Notes: a model not told the origin generated them from the sequence alone. Positions 1-9,187 are shown, counted from the first letter of the stretch. The stretch: 64,000 bases of DNA from Nocardia thailandica NBRC 100428 (GCF_000308795.1 NZ_BAGK01000106.1:62001-126000), one strand, 5' to 3'. Numbers and translations are program-made.

Positions 1-75
1 GGTGCGCCGCAGGAGGGATGCGGCCATGGCGAGCCCGGTGGCGCCGAGGCCGATCATGACGATCGTGTGAGTCAA
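1..75 (-). CDS. N-terminus of a 3-hydroxyisobutyrate dehydrogenase-like NAD(P) oxidoreductase (cut by window edge)
   Basis: Only the first 25 codons are present, reading from a TTG start preceded by an AAGGA ribosome-binding site. The peptide has the beta-alpha start of a Rossmann fold, with MIGLGATGLAMAASLL closely resembling the GLGAMGLPMA signature of the 6-phosphogluconate/3-hydroxyisobutyrate dehydrogenase family. That family oxidises beta-hydroxy acids with NAD(P)+. The gene follows the zinc alcohol dehydrogenase on the same strand after about 50 bases and may share its transcript. Nothing beyond the cofactor-binding start can be judged, so the substrate is unknown. Confidence 0.6.
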   Translation of the reverse strand, partial: MTHTIVMIGLGATGLAMAASLLRRT

Positions 76-128
76 AGGCTTTGTCCTTCAAGGAGAATGG
101 TTGCCGGGGCCGACGGCTGCTCCTGCGC

Positions 129-1226
129 TCAGGGGATCAGCAACTGGCGCAGCTGGGCGCCGCCGGCGAGATCCGTCAGGGCCTGCGCCGCCTCGTCGAG
201 CGGCCTGCGGGCGGTGATCAGCTCGTCGAGGAGAAGTTCGCCGCTCATGTACAGGTCGACCAGCTTCGGGATGTCGAACTGCGGCCGGATGCTGCCGTAG
301 TTGGAACCGAGGATCCGCGCGTCCATCTCGGCGAGCGCGAGCGGCTCGAAGGAGGCCGTGGCGCCCGCAGCCGGAAGTCCGACGACGACGGCGGCACCGC
401 CCAGGCCGAGTGCGCGGATCGCGGCCTCGGTGGTGCTCACATGCCCGATCGCGTCGAACGCGAAGTCCACCCCGTCGGGCATCAGGTCGCGCAACGCCTC
501 GACCGCGTCCGCACCGTCGAGACCGATCGCGTCGGTGGCGCCGAAGGTCTTCGCGAGCGCGGCCCGTTCGGGGGAGAGATCGACGGCGACGATCCGCTCC
601 GCACCCTGCAGGCGGGCGCCCTGGACGATGTTGAGTCCGACTCCGCCGCAGCCGATCACCGCGACGGTGGATCCGGGCGTCACCTCGGCCGTGTTGACGA
701 CAGCACCGACGCCGGTCGCTGCGGCGCACCCCACCAGGGCGATGGCATCGAGTGGCGCGTCGTCGCGGACCTTGATCGCGCCGGTCGCGGGGACGACGAC
801 CTCCTCGGCCCAGGAGGACACTCCGAGGTAGTGATTGACGCGCTGTCCACCACGGCTGAGCCGGCTGGTTCCGTCGAGCAGGCTGCCGGTCGCGTTGACG
901 ACCGTCGCCACCTGATGGCAGCGGGTCTCCCGCCCGGCGAGGCATGCGCGGCACCTCCCGCAGTAGGGGTTCCACGACAGCACGACGTGGTCGCCCACGG
1001 CGAGGTGCGTGACATCCGGGCCGACCTCGGTGATCACACCCGAGCCCTCGTGACCCGGCACCAGGGGCGCGGGGACCTCCCACTCACCCCGGACGAGGTG
1101 CAGTTCCGAGTGACACACCCCCGCCGCCGCGATCTCGACGCGGACCTCGTTGCGCAGGGGCGCTGCGAGTTCGACGTCCGCGATCTCGACGGACGCGTCC
1201 TTGTGGGTGAACAATGCAGCGCGCAT
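129..1226 (-). CDS. Zinc-dependent medium-chain alcohol dehydrogenase (adhD-like)
   Basis: A 365-residue member of the zinc MDR alcohol dehydrogenases, which interconvert alcohols and aldehydes or ketones with NAD(P)+. Visible features are the catalytic zinc cysteine and histidine region (GVCHSELHL, GHEGSG), a structural-zinc lobe with four cysteines (CGRCRACLAGRETRC) and a Rossmann motif (GCGGVGLN). The ATG start has AAGGGAG upstream; a longer reading frame adds 15 residues but lacks a comparable site. It is divergent from a Baeyer-Villiger-type monooxygenase followed by a LipR-like esterase. This recalls the mymA, lipR and adhD genes of Mycobacterium tuberculosis, so it may oxidise an alcohol released by that pathway (inference). 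Confidence 0.88.
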   Translation of the reverse strand: MRAALFTHKDASVEIADVELAAPLRNEVRVEIAAAGVCHSELHLVRGEWEVPAPLVPGHEGSGVITEVGPDVTHLAVGDHVVLSWNPYCGRCRACLAGRETRCHQVATVVNATGSLLDGTSRLSRGGQRVNHYLGVSSWAEEVVVPATGAIKVRDDAPLDAIALVGCAAATGVGAVVNTAEVTPGSTVAVIGCGGVGLNIVQGARLQGAERIVAVDLSPERAALAKTFGATDAIGLDGADAVEALRDLMPDGVDFAFDAIGHVSTTEAAIRALGLGGAAVVVGLPAAGATASFEPLALAEMDARILGSNYGSIRPQFDIPKLVDLYMSGELLLDELITARRPLDEAAQALTDLAGGAQLRQLLIP

Positions 1227-1559
1227 GACTCGACTCCCTTGCTGCGCAATGTGATCGGTGGAATCGCGCACAAGACGTTCCCCAGGGCCGCCAGCGGCTC
1301 GGCTGGTTGAAACGTTGTGGCGTGGATCTCACTGTGACGGTTCGGTGGGCGCATCGGCCACAGCATGTTCCAACCATTTGCCCGGAGAGGCGGTGCAGAT
1401 TGCACTCCGCGCCCATGTCGCCCTGCGGCGTGTGCCGGGAGGGGTGAGATTTCCACCACCGCCCTTCGCAAGACGCTGAGATTCGCTGTGGTGTGCGCCA
1501 CATCCGGACCGGCAGCCTGGATACCTCAGGACGCGCTCGGCGCAGGAAGGAAGCGAAGG

Positions 1560-3092
1560 ATGAGCAACACAGGACCCCACCCGGAGTACTTCGACGTCGT
1601 CATCATCGGCGGTGGGATCTCGGGTATCGGCGCCGCGACGTACATCACCCAGGCGTTCCCCAACAAGAAGGTGGCTCTCCTCGAAGGTCGCGATTCCCTC
1701 GGAGGCACATGGGACCTGTTCAGGTATCCCGGCATCCGCTCCGACTCCGATCTGCACACCTTCGCGTACGAGTTCAAGAGCTGGAAGAACGACAACGCGA
1801 TCGCCGACGCGCCGCTGATCCTCGACTACCTCGCGGAGACCGTCGAGGAGTACGGCCTCGCCGATCGCATGCGCTACCGGCACAAGGTCGTCTCGGCCGC
1901 ATGGTCCAGCGATGACGCCCACTGGCTGCTCGACGTCGATGTGACGGAGGCCGACGGCACCGTGCGCCGTGAGGTCGTCAAGGCGGGCTGGGTGTTCGGC
2001 GCCACCGGCTACTACGACTACGAGCAGGGCTTCACCCCGGATTTCCCGGGCCGCGAGGACTTCACCGGCGACGTCATCCACCCCCAGCACTGGCCCGAAG
2101 GCTACGACTACTCAGGGAAAAAGGTCGTCGTGATCGGCAGCGGCGCCACCGCTGTCACCCTGATCCCGTCGATGTTGAAGGGCGACGGCGCCGCCGCGCA
2201 CGTGACGATGCTGCAGCGCACACCCACCTACATCCTGACCCTGCCGCGAGTGGACGCCCTCAGCCTGAAGCTCACGCGCCTGCTGGGCGAGCGCGGCGGC
2301 TACCTGGCCACGCGGTGGAAGAACATCCTCACGGACTGGACCATCGTCGAACTGCTGACCCGGTTCCCCAACGCTTCCCGGCGCTTCATCCGCAGCGTCA
2401 ACGTGAAGGAACTGCCCGCCGGGTTCGACGTCGACAAGCATTTCAATCCGCCGTACAACCCGTGGGAACAGCGCCTGTGTCTCGCACCCGACGGCGACTT
2501 CTTCCGGTCCATCCGCGACGGCGGCGCCTCGGTCGTGACCGACCGGATTCGCCGGTTCACCGCCACCGGGATCGAACTCGCGTCCGGCGAGCACCTGGAC
2601 GCCGACGTCATCGTCACCGCGACCGGGCTGAACCTGCGCCTCTTCGGCGGTATCGACCTGACGGTGGACGGGCGCCCCGTCGACCTGCCCAACTCCGTGG
2701 TGTATCGCGGCATGATGCTCTCCGGCGTGCCCAACTGGATGAACGCGATCGGCTACACCAAGTCGTCCTGGACGCTCAAGATCGGACTGCTCGGCAAGAG
2801 CATCGTCGAACTGCTCCGCCACATGGACACCCACGGCTACGACACCGTCGTCGCGCACGCACCCGACGGTGTCGGCACCCGCTCCATGCTCGACCTCGAG
2901 TCGGGCTACATGCAGCGCGCCAAGAACGACCTGCCACGCCAGGGCGACGCCGTGCCCTGGAAGATGGAGAACGTCTTTCTCGACGACCGCAGAATGTACC
3001 GCGGCTCCGTGATCGATCAGCACCTCCGCTTCAGCTCCCGCCTCGGGCGCGAGCTCGGCGGCCGCACCGTCGCGGAAGAGGCGCTGTCGTGA
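1560..3092 (+). CDS. Flavin-containing Baeyer-Villiger-type monooxygenase (EthA/MymA-like)
   Basis: A 510-residue class B flavoprotein monooxygenase, expected to use FAD and NADPH to insert oxygen into ketones or sulfides. It carries the FAD Rossmann motif GGGISG at residues 17-22, the GGTWDLFRYPG segment, the Baeyer-Villiger fingerprint F-x-G-x3-H-x3-W-P at residues 168-179 and a second dinucleotide motif GSGATAV. The ATG follows GGAAGCGAAGG; an in-frame extension upstream looks non-coding. Its stop overlaps the esterase GTG start (GTGA), which implies translational coupling. EthA/MymA proteins are the closest family I recognise. The substrate is unknown, but an esterase next door fits cleavage of the ester product. 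Confidence 0.9.
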   Translation: MSNTGPHPEYFDVVIIGGGISGIGAATYITQAFPNKKVALLEGRDSLGGTWDLFRYPGIRSDSDLHTFAYEFKSWKNDNAIADAPLILDYLAETVEEYGLADRMRYRHKVVSAAWSSDDAHWLLDVDVTEADGTVRREVVKAGWVFGATGYYDYEQGFTPDFPGREDFTGDVIHPQHWPEGYDYSGKKVVVIGSGATAVTLIPSMLKGDGAAAHVTMLQRTPTYILTLPRVDALSLKLTRLLGERGGYLATRWKNILTDWTIVELLTRFPNASRRFIRSVNVKELPAGFDVDKHFNPPYNPWEQRLCLAPDGDFFRSIRDGGASVVTDRIRRFTATGIELASGEHLDADVIVTATGLNLRLFGGIDLTVDGRPVDLPNSVVYRGMMLSGVPNWMNAIGYTKSSWTLKIGLLGKSIVELLRHMDTHGYDTVVAHAPDGVGTRSMLDLESGYMQRAKNDLPRQGDAVPWKMENVFLDDRRMYRGSVIDQHLRFSSRLGRELGGRTVAEEALS

Positions 3093-4165
3093 CCGTGATC
3101 GCCCAGGCTCCCGCACCCACCCAGGCGCCCGCCGCGCGCAACGTTGTCGAGCGGCTCCAGCGCGCCGCGTTCACCGCCCTCGGCAGGATCCCCGGCGGTC
3201 TGCTCCGGCGTCTCGCGCCGCGGGTGGTCAACGCCGACGGTGACGTGATGGCACCCGAGATCGCGCTGCTGCTCGCGGTCTCCGAAGGCGCACCGGACTT
3301 CAGCGACGGCACTCCGGAGCGGGCGCGCGCGATCGTCGCGAACGACTCGCGGGTGTTCGCCGACAAGGCGCCCGCGGGCGTGCGTGTCGAGCCGGAGACC
3401 GTGATGCCGACCGGCCTGCGCGCGACCCTGTACCGGCCGGCGGTGCCGTCTGATGCGCTGATCCTGTTCCTGCACGGTGGAGGTTTCGTCCTGAGCAGCC
3501 GACAGGACTACGACGTGCCCGTCCGCCTGATCGCGGACGGCGCGGGTGTCAACGTGCTCTCGGTCGAGTACGGACTTGCGCCGGAGTCACCGTTCCCCGG
3601 ACCCGTCGAGGACGCGGTCACCGCCTGGCGGTTCGCCGTCGAGCAGTGCCCCCGGTGGGGGATCGACCCCGCGCGGATCGTGCTGCTCGGTGACAGCGCA
3701 GGCGGCAACCTCTGCGCCGTGCTGGCCAATGTCGTGGCGGGCGAACAGATCCGGCCCTTCCTTCAGGTGCTCATGTACCCGGTCGTCGACGCGATCGGGA
3801 GATACGCTTCGAGGACGGAGTTCGCCGGCAACGCCGCGCTGACGGCCAAGCAGATCCACTGGCTGACGGAGATGTACCTGCCGGACCGGATGGACGGCCT
3901 CGACCCCCGGGTCTCGCCGATGCTCGCGGAGGACCTGTCCGGCGCGCCTCCGACGCTGATCACCGTGGCCGGTTTCGACCCGCTCCGGGACGAGGCACTC
4001 GCGTACGCCGCGCGCCTCGAGGACGCCGGAGTGCCGGTGCGCGTCTTCCGGGAGAGCGGCCTCGTGCACGGCTATCTCTCCATGACGCGCATCAGCCCCA
4101 CTGCCCGCGCCGCGCTCGATCGGGTCGTCGGCGTCATCCGTACCGCACTCGAGGAGCCCCGATGA
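3089..4165 (+). CDS. Alpha/beta-hydrolase esterase, HSL family (LipR-like)
   Basis: A 358-residue carboxylesterase of the hormone-sensitive-lipase type. It shows the oxyanion motif HGGG near residue 129, nucleophile Ser203 in GDSAGG, the acid Asp297 in DPLRDE and His327 in VHGY, so the triad is complete. The GTG start overlaps the monooxygenase stop and its own stop overlaps the next ATG, giving a tightly coupled operon. A Baeyer-Villiger monooxygenase followed by an esterase would turn a ketone into an ester and then into acid plus alcohol; that pathway is inference. No signal peptide is seen, so it should be cytosolic or loosely membrane-associated. Confidence 0.9.
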   Translation: MTVIAQAPAPTQAPAARNVVERLQRAAFTALGRIPGGLLRRLAPRVVNADGDVMAPEIALLLAVSEGAPDFSDGTPERARAIVANDSRVFADKAPAGVRVEPETVMPTGLRATLYRPAVPSDALILFLHGGGFVLSSRQDYDVPVRLIADGAGVNVLSVEYGLAPESPFPGPVEDAVTAWRFAVEQCPRWGIDPARIVLLGDSAGGNLCAVLANVVAGEQIRPFLQVLMYPVVDAIGRYASRTEFAGNAALTAKQIHWLTEMYLPDRMDGLDPRVSPMLAEDLSGAPPTLITVAGFDPLRDEALAYAARLEDAGVPVRVFRESGLVHGYLSMTRISPTARAALDRVVGVIRTALEEPR

Positions 4166-4869
4166 GCACCACCCGCATGATCCTCGTCCTGCTCGCCGAC
4201 CTCGCGATGGTCGGGGCCGGCTTCTACTACGGCATCAAGTTGCTCCGCGGCCACCGCAACTTCCTCCTCGGTCTCGAATGGGTCGTGATGGCGGTGTCCG
4301 GCGTGAACGTGCTGTACCTCGCCGCGATCGACGTGGACCACGAAAGTCTCAGTTACCACGCCATGGTCTTCTTCGACGCCTTCTCCCGGTCGTTCGGCAT
4401 GACGGTGATCCTGGTCCTCGGCATGATGGCGGTGACCCACCGATACCGTCCGGCCTGGGTGGTGGAGGCCCTCGCCATCGTGGCAGGCATCGCGGTGGGT
4501 CTCGACCGCGCCCTCGAACCCCGGCCGGTGGAACCGAACTGGGCCGTTTTCTATCTGGTGATGAACCTCGCCGCCGCACTGTTCATGTTCGTCTACCTGG
4601 TGCCGAAGCTGTGGCGCGCGGGTGACCGCGTCAACGGGACGTGGGTGGCGCTGGGCGCCGCACTCGGCGCCTACGTGGCCGTCGTCTACGACTACTTCCC
4701 GATACCCGGCGACGACGCGGATCACACGCTGTTCTACATCATCTCGCTGACCATCTGGGCACTGATGATCGTGACCTTCTCGCGCGGCTACCTCGCCCTC
4801 GAACGGCTCGACGCGCGCACGGACGCGCGCACGTCGGGTCCGGCAGCGGCATCGTCCTCCGCTCGGTGA
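4162..4869 (+). CDS. Polytopic membrane protein of unknown function
   Basis: A 235-residue protein with roughly six or seven hydrophobic segments between residues 5 and 215 and a short polar, Ala/Ser-rich tail. I do not recognise the family. The ATG overlaps the esterase stop (ATGA), and the aminotransferase starts 57 bases after its end, so it belongs to the monooxygenase operon. Several acidic and histidine residues lie between membrane segments (DVDHES, GDDADH), but no transporter or enzyme signature is clear. A role in export or membrane delivery of the pathway product is possible but unsupported. Confidence 0.8.
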   Translation: MSTTRMILVLLADLAMVGAGFYYGIKLLRGHRNFLLGLEWVVMAVSGVNVLYLAAIDVDHESLSYHAMVFFDAFSRSFGMTVILVLGMMAVTHRYRPAWVVEALAIVAGIAVGLDRALEPRPVEPNWAVFYLVMNLAAALFMFVYLVPKLWRAGDRVNGTWVALGAALGAYVAVVYDYFPIPGDDADHTLFYIISLTIWALMIVTFSRGYLALERLDARTDARTSGPAAASSSAR

Positions 4870-4926
4870 TCGAGTACCGAAAAGCCCTGAGCCTGCACGG
4901 CTTCTGCAGAAAGGCGCTGGTCGTCC

Positions 4927-6183
4927 ATGGCCCTGGAATCGTCACGGACAGCATTCGAACGAGCTCGCCGCAGCGTCGGCGGCGGGGTGGGGTCGGGCCT
5001 GCGCGCCGCGATGCGTCCGCATCCGCTCTTCGTACGAGAGGCGCGGGGCGCGCACCTCTGGGACCTCGACGGCGACCGTTATGTCGACTACGTGATGGCC
5101 TGGGGACCACTCGTGCTCGGACACAGCGATCCGCGCATCCTGTCCGCCGTGTCCGAGGCCGCCGCGAAGATGCAGGTCGTCGGCACGGGCCACACCCTCG
5201 AATACCTCGCCGCGGAAGCGGTTCTCGACGCCGTGCCGCACGGCGAGCGGCTGCTGTGGAGCAACACCGGCACCGAAGCGGTGCAGGTCGCGCTGCGGCT
5301 CGCCCGCGCCGCGACCGGGCGGCGCCGCGTCCTCAAGTTCGCCAAGAGCTATCACGGCTGGCACGACACCGTGTATGCCGGGATGTCCGAGGACGACTGC
5401 GATCGACCGGCGCGCCCGGGCAGCAGGGGGCAGTCGCCCAGCGTTCTGGACGATTTGGTCGTGGCGCGTTTCAACGACGTTCCTCTCACCGAGCGTCTCC
5501 TGCGCGAGGCCGTCGAACGTGACATCGCGGCGGTGCTCGTCGATCCGGTGATGAGCAACGCCGGTGTCGAGGCGCCCGCGCCGGAGTTCCTGTCCACGTT
5601 GCGGAATCTGTGTGACCGTCACGGCGTGGTCCTCGTTTTCGACGAGGTGATCGCCGGGTTCCGGATCGCGCGTGGCGGCGCCGCCGAGAAATACGGTGTG
5701 CTCCCGGACCTGTCCGTCTACGGAAAGGCGATGGCCGGAGGTTTCACCCAGAGCGCCGTCGTCGGCCGGGCGGAGCTGATCGACCAGGTGACGAACGGCG
5801 TCACCCACGCCGGAACCTTCAACGCCAACCCGATCGCGCTCGCCGCCGTCGAGGCGACGATGCGGGTACTGGCCGACCCCAGCGTCTACGAGGCACTCGA
5901 GACGATCTCCGCCGAGTTCGAATCCGCCGTCGGCGCTGTTCTCGATTCGGTTCCCGGCAGCGGCGGCTTCCACCGCGTCGGCTCGCTCCTCCAATACGTT
6001 CCGGCGGGCGGGGCCACCGGCCTCCACGGCACCGGCGGGCTCTGGACGACGATCATGGAAGGGATGCTGCGGCGGGGTTTCCTGTTCATGCCCTCCGGCA
6101 AGATCTTTCTCAGCGCATCGCACACCACCACCGACATCGAGGCAACGGCCGCGGCACTCTCACACGTCCTTTCGATGCACTGA
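4927..6183 (+). CDS. Class III PLP aminotransferase (glutamate-1-semialdehyde aminomutase-like)
   Basis: A 418-residue fold-type I PLP enzyme of class III. The core signature FDEVIAGFR is followed by the Schiff-base lysine K267 in YGKAMAGGF, and NTGTEAV and SYHGWHD motifs match the glutamate-1-semialdehyde 2,1-aminomutase branch. It could transfer an amino group onto an aldehyde or ketone. As the last gene of the monooxygenase-esterase-membrane protein series, it may aminate a product of that pathway (inference). It is unlikely to be the heme-pathway HemL, because no heme genes surround it. Confidence 0.85.
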   Translation: MALESSRTAFERARRSVGGGVGSGLRAAMRPHPLFVREARGAHLWDLDGDRYVDYVMAWGPLVLGHSDPRILSAVSEAAAKMQVVGTGHTLEYLAAEAVLDAVPHGERLLWSNTGTEAVQVALRLARAATGRRRVLKFAKSYHGWHDTVYAGMSEDDCDRPARPGSRGQSPSVLDDLVVARFNDVPLTERLLREAVERDIAAVLVDPVMSNAGVEAPAPEFLSTLRNLCDRHGVVLVFDEVIAGFRIARGGAAEKYGVLPDLSVYGKAMAGGFTQSAVVGRAELIDQVTNGVTHAGTFNANPIALAAVEATMRVLADPSVYEALETISAEFESAVGAVLDSVPGSGGFHRVGSLLQYVPAGGATGLHGTGGLWTTIMEGMLRRGFLFMPSGKIFLSASHTTTDIEATAAALSHVLSMH

Positions 6184-6354
6184 ATCGGCAAGCAGGTGCG
6201 CTCACCCGGTGCCCCTCGGCAGGCTCGTGCCGCGCGCTGCGCGCCGACCACGAACGAGCCCTGAGGCCGGTATGCGATTCGCGCCCGCGGTGCGCCGACT
6301 CGCCGACTCGCCGACGAATGCTGACGTGGTCGGCACCAGGCCATTCGCACCGAA

Positions 6355-6668
6355 CCCATGCCGTGGCGGCGGCGGAGCCTCGGCTGCATCGCAGAGTCGA
6401 GGGTCCGGCTGGACACCATCCCCTTCCAGGCCCGCGGTGTGGCCCAGGGCGATGTGGTCGCGGTGACGGGGACTGGATCATCGGCGGCGGCTCCGGTGAC
6501 CCGCTGGGCACCGATACCGCGTCGCTCCTGCACATCCGGCACGTGACCGACCTCGACTCCTCGGTCACCGAACTGGCGGCGATGCCGGCGGGCGAGCCGG
6601 CCCGGCGCGACGCGCCCACCGACCCGTGGGCCATCGAGGACTTCGTGTACTCCGACGAAGCGGGATAG
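6355..6668 (+). pseudogene. Decayed ORF with DUF4265-like and immunity-protein-like remnants
   Basis: No single frame covers this stretch. From about 6400 one frame reads RVRLDTIPFQARGVAQGDVV, which resembles DUF4265 proteins. Near 6462 the coding signal moves to another frame that reads DGDWIIGGG and ends in DPWAIEDFVYSDEAG before a TAG. The 5' part also looks damaged, with coding-like fragments in two frames. Together this suggests a short gene broken by several indels. The family match is from memory and weak; I cannot exclude that the downstream part alone is a small intact gene. Confidence 0.35.
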
Positions 6669-6804
6669 ACGCTCCACCTCGCTCAGAGCGAGCCGGCAGG
6701 ACGGCCGCCACGAGGACCGGCTCGAACAGCCTGATGGCGGAGTGGAGTGGGTGTCCGCCCCTCGCCGACCCGCTCCTTCGACCTCGGCGCAACGTGTCGC
6801 GAGG

Positions 6805-7170
6805 TCAGTCGCGGTCGGCCTCGGCGGCCTCCTGGAAGTCGGCGATGGCGCGGCCGTTGTCGTCGGCCCAGTGGGTCAGGACATCGATGGGTTCGGACAG
6901 GGTCCGGCCGAGGTCGGTCAGGCTGTAGAGCACGTGGCGCGGTGCCTCCGCGTGGCGGTCGACCAGGCCGTATCGCTGGAGTCTGCGCAGGGTCTGGGTC
7001 AGGACCTTGCGCGAAAGGCCGCCGCCGATGAGATCGATGAGTTCCCCGTGCCTGCAGGGGCGCCTGCCGAGGGCGAAGAGCACGAGCACGGCCCATTTGT
7101 CGGCGAGGATCTCGACCGCCAGCCGGGTGGGGCAGTCGGCGAGAAAGGACGGACCGGCACTGTTCTGCAC
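6805..7170 (-). CDS. HxlR/MarR-type winged-helix regulator
   Basis: A 121-residue DNA-binding protein of the HxlR family. It has the conserved cysteine in CPTRLAVEIL followed by the ADKWAVLVLFAL helix, a recognition helix (LSRKVLTQTLRRL) and a wing ending LVDRHAEAP. HxlR proteins often sense quinones or electrophiles through that cysteine. The gene is divergent from a quinone-oxidoreductase-like gene, the classic target arrangement. The GTG start was chosen because it gives the usual family length; the ribosome-binding site is poor. An inverted repeat sits just upstream. Confidence 0.85.
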   Translation of the reverse strand: MQNSAGPSFLADCPTRLAVEILADKWAVLVLFALGRRPCRHGELIDLIGGGLSRKVLTQTLRRLQRYGLVDRHAEAPRHVLYSLTDLGRTLSEPIDVLTHWADDNGRAIADFQEAAEADRD

Positions 7171-7182
7171 GGAATTCGAAGG

Positions 7183-7194
7183 TACCAGGAGGTA
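7183..7194. promoter_or_regulatory. Candidate HxlR operator
   Basis: TACC-AGGA-GGTA is a perfect inverted repeat with a 4-base centre, lying 13 bases before the HxlR start and about 60 bases before the quinone-reductase start. Its position between divergent genes suggests autoregulation and control of the reductase. The short length leaves room for chance. Confidence 0.4.
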
Positions 7195-7255
7195 ACGCGG
7201 CGCTCCGTAGCGTCGTCGAGGGCAAGCGCCACAGCACCAGCTACGGAGGAAATCC

Positions 7256-8238
7256 ATGCCACAGGTAGTCGTCTTCGACCGGTTCGGCGGGCCGGAGGTC
7301 ATGCACGTCGTCGAGGAGCCCGCCGTCGCGCCGGCGGCGGGGGAGGTGCGGGTGCGGATGGAGGCGTTCGCCGTGAATCCGCTCGACCTGATGATGCGGT
7401 CCGGCGCCTCGCCCGCGCCGATCACCCTGCCGCACGCCCGGCTCGGCGTGGAAGGCACCGGCACCGTCGACGCGGTGGGGCCGGGGGTCGGCGGGGGCGA
7501 GGCGCCGGTGACGCGGTCGTGCTCGCGGCCGTGCCGGACGCGGCCGTCCGGGGCAGCTACGCCGAATACGTGACCCTGCCCGCGGACCGGGTCCTGGCCC
7601 GGCCTGCCGGGCTCGGGGTCGCGGAGGCCGCGGCGGTCTGGGTCGCCTTCTCCACCGCCTACGGCGCGCTCGTGGAGAAGGCGGGGATGCGTCCGGGCGA
7701 CCGGGTGCTCGTGACCGCCGCGTCGGGGTGCGTGGGTCGCGCCGCGATGCAGGTCGCCCGCCGGCTCGGGGCCGTGCCGATCGCGGTCACGCGTGACGGC
7801 CGCAAACGCGCGGAACTGCTCGCCGCCGGCGCGGCCGAGGTGGTGACCGCCGACTCGTCCCCGGTCGCCGAGGCCGTGCGCGCCCACACCGGCGGGGCCG
7901 GCGCCGACATCGTCCTCGACCTCGTCGGCGGCCCCGGCCTGCGCGATCTGGCGGCGGCGGCCCGACCGGGCGCGACGCTGGTCACCGCGGGCTTCCTCGA
8001 CCCACGGCCCGCCTCGATCCCGGCGGGCACCCCGCTCACGATCCACGGCTACCGCAGCTTCGAGCACACCCTCGACCCCGCGGTGGTCGCCCGCATGGCG
8101 GCGTTCCTGAACGCGGGGTTGCGCCACGGGGCGATCCGGCCGGTGGTCGGCGAGACCCTGTCCTTCGGTGAGGTGGTCGAGGCGCATCGGCGCGTCGAAC
8201 AGGGGCGGCACGCGGGGAAGATCGTCGTCATGATCTGA
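7256..8238 (+). pseudogene. NADPH:quinone oxidoreductase (MDR), interrupted by a frameshift
   Basis: The ATG has a strong GGAGG site and begins a zeta-crystallin-type MDR protein (VVVFDRFGGPEVM, AVNPLDLMMR). This frame derails after GVEGTGTVDAVGPGV and stops at 7573. The frame one base earlier resumes with GAGDAVVLAAVP and SYAEYVTLPADRV, then the cofactor motif TAASGCVGRAAMQVAR, and runs to the normal C-terminus GKIVVMI. The break falls around 7485-7510 beside runs of five Gs and behaves like a missing base. Joined, the protein would be near 327 residues, normal for the family. Either it is a recent pseudogene or the assembly lost a base. If intact it would reduce quinones under control of the divergent HxlR gene. 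Confidence 0.8.
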
Positions 8239-8872
8239 GAGAGGTCGCGTGCCGGCCGGGTCGGCGCCGGACGCGGCTCCTGCGGCGTCGCGGGTGCTGG
8301 TCGGGTCTCGGGTCGGTGACGAGAAACTGTTTCCGACGGCGCTCTGTGAGCGTAAAGCTCCGCAGCGCAAGAGGATTCGCTTCATGACCACGGATGCTCG
8401 GCGAGGGCGCCTCGTACCCGCGACGGCGGTGGTGCTTCCGGTCGGCCTGATCGACAGTGTGATGGGCGCCTCCGTGTGCCACGGCGCCGCTGGTCAGCGA
8501 GCACGACGGACGCCCTGACGGGCGGGGGAGGCCGGATCTCGCCGCCGGCGGGTGATTCACCGTCCCGGACCGGGGTAGGTCGCCCCGCGAGGGACGACAC
8601 GAGCTCCCGGCCGAGGCGCACACCCGGCCGGGAACCGTCGCCGGGCACACCGTCCCCCCGTCCGCGTCCGGCGACCCGCGGCCGCCGGGGCCGGGACCGG
8701 AGTTCTGGTTCCAGGACGCACCTCCCGCCCCGGTGGTACGCCGAATCTTCTGCCGCGCAATTCGTTTCGTCGCCCTGCGACTGATTGACGCCCGAGTGCG
8801 CGGCTATTCGAACCGCGAACGGCTCAACGCCTTCGGCGTTCCGAGCCGGGGAGTCGAGTCGAAGGAGGGGCG
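8239..8872. other. Stretch without a convincing gene
   Basis: Several overlapping open frames exist here, but none shows a steady third-position G/C pattern or a recognisable domain. A 44-codon frame from 8385 (ATG, ending in a TGA at 8518) has a hydrophobic core (VVLPVGLIDSVMGASV) and could be a remnant or a tiny peptide, but I cannot support it. The right end carries a hairpin and the ribosome-binding site of the next gene. Confidence 0.5.
8821..8847 (+). other. Hairpin in the leader of the small membrane protein gene
   Basis: GGCTC-AACGCC-TTC-GGCGTT-CC-GAGCC folds into a stem with a two-base bulge. No T-run follows, and the hairpin ends 25 bases before the ATG, so it is more likely a leader structure or a weak terminator for upstream transcription than an intrinsic terminator. 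Confidence 0.4.
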
Positions 8873-9187
8873 ATGTCCTCGATCGTGAGTCCGCCGAGGT
8901 GGGCGGTGCGAGCCGGAACCGGGGACCGTGAGCGACGGCCGCTGACGGTGGTGGAACTGCTCACCGGTGCGATGGTCCTCGCCGCGGCGGGGCTCGGGGT
9001 GGCCGGGCCGCTGCTGGCGGGGGTGTGGATGCGCTACGCGGGCGCGGCGGAGGACACGGCGAGCACGGTCTCGCTGCTCCTGGCGGCCACGGCGGTGATC
9101 TCCTGCCTGCTCGCCGCCGCTGCCCTGGCGAGGACGGGGTGGCGGCGGCGCACCGGCACCCGTGGCCGGTCGGCGCCGGGCGGGTGA
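8873..9187 (+). CDS. Small two-helix membrane protein
   Basis: A 104-residue protein with two hydrophobic segments (about residues 28-52 and 63-84) and basic ends, preceded by a strong GAAGGAGGGG site six to eight bases before the ATG. It resembles no family I can name. The neighbours are unrelated. Expression looks plausible from the ribosome-binding site, but its function is unknown. Confidence 0.6.
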   Translation: MSSIVSPPRWAVRAGTGDRERRPLTVVELLTGAMVLAAAGLGVAGPLLAGVWMRYAGAAEDTASTVSLLLAATAVISCLLAAAALARTGWRRRTGTRGRSAPGG

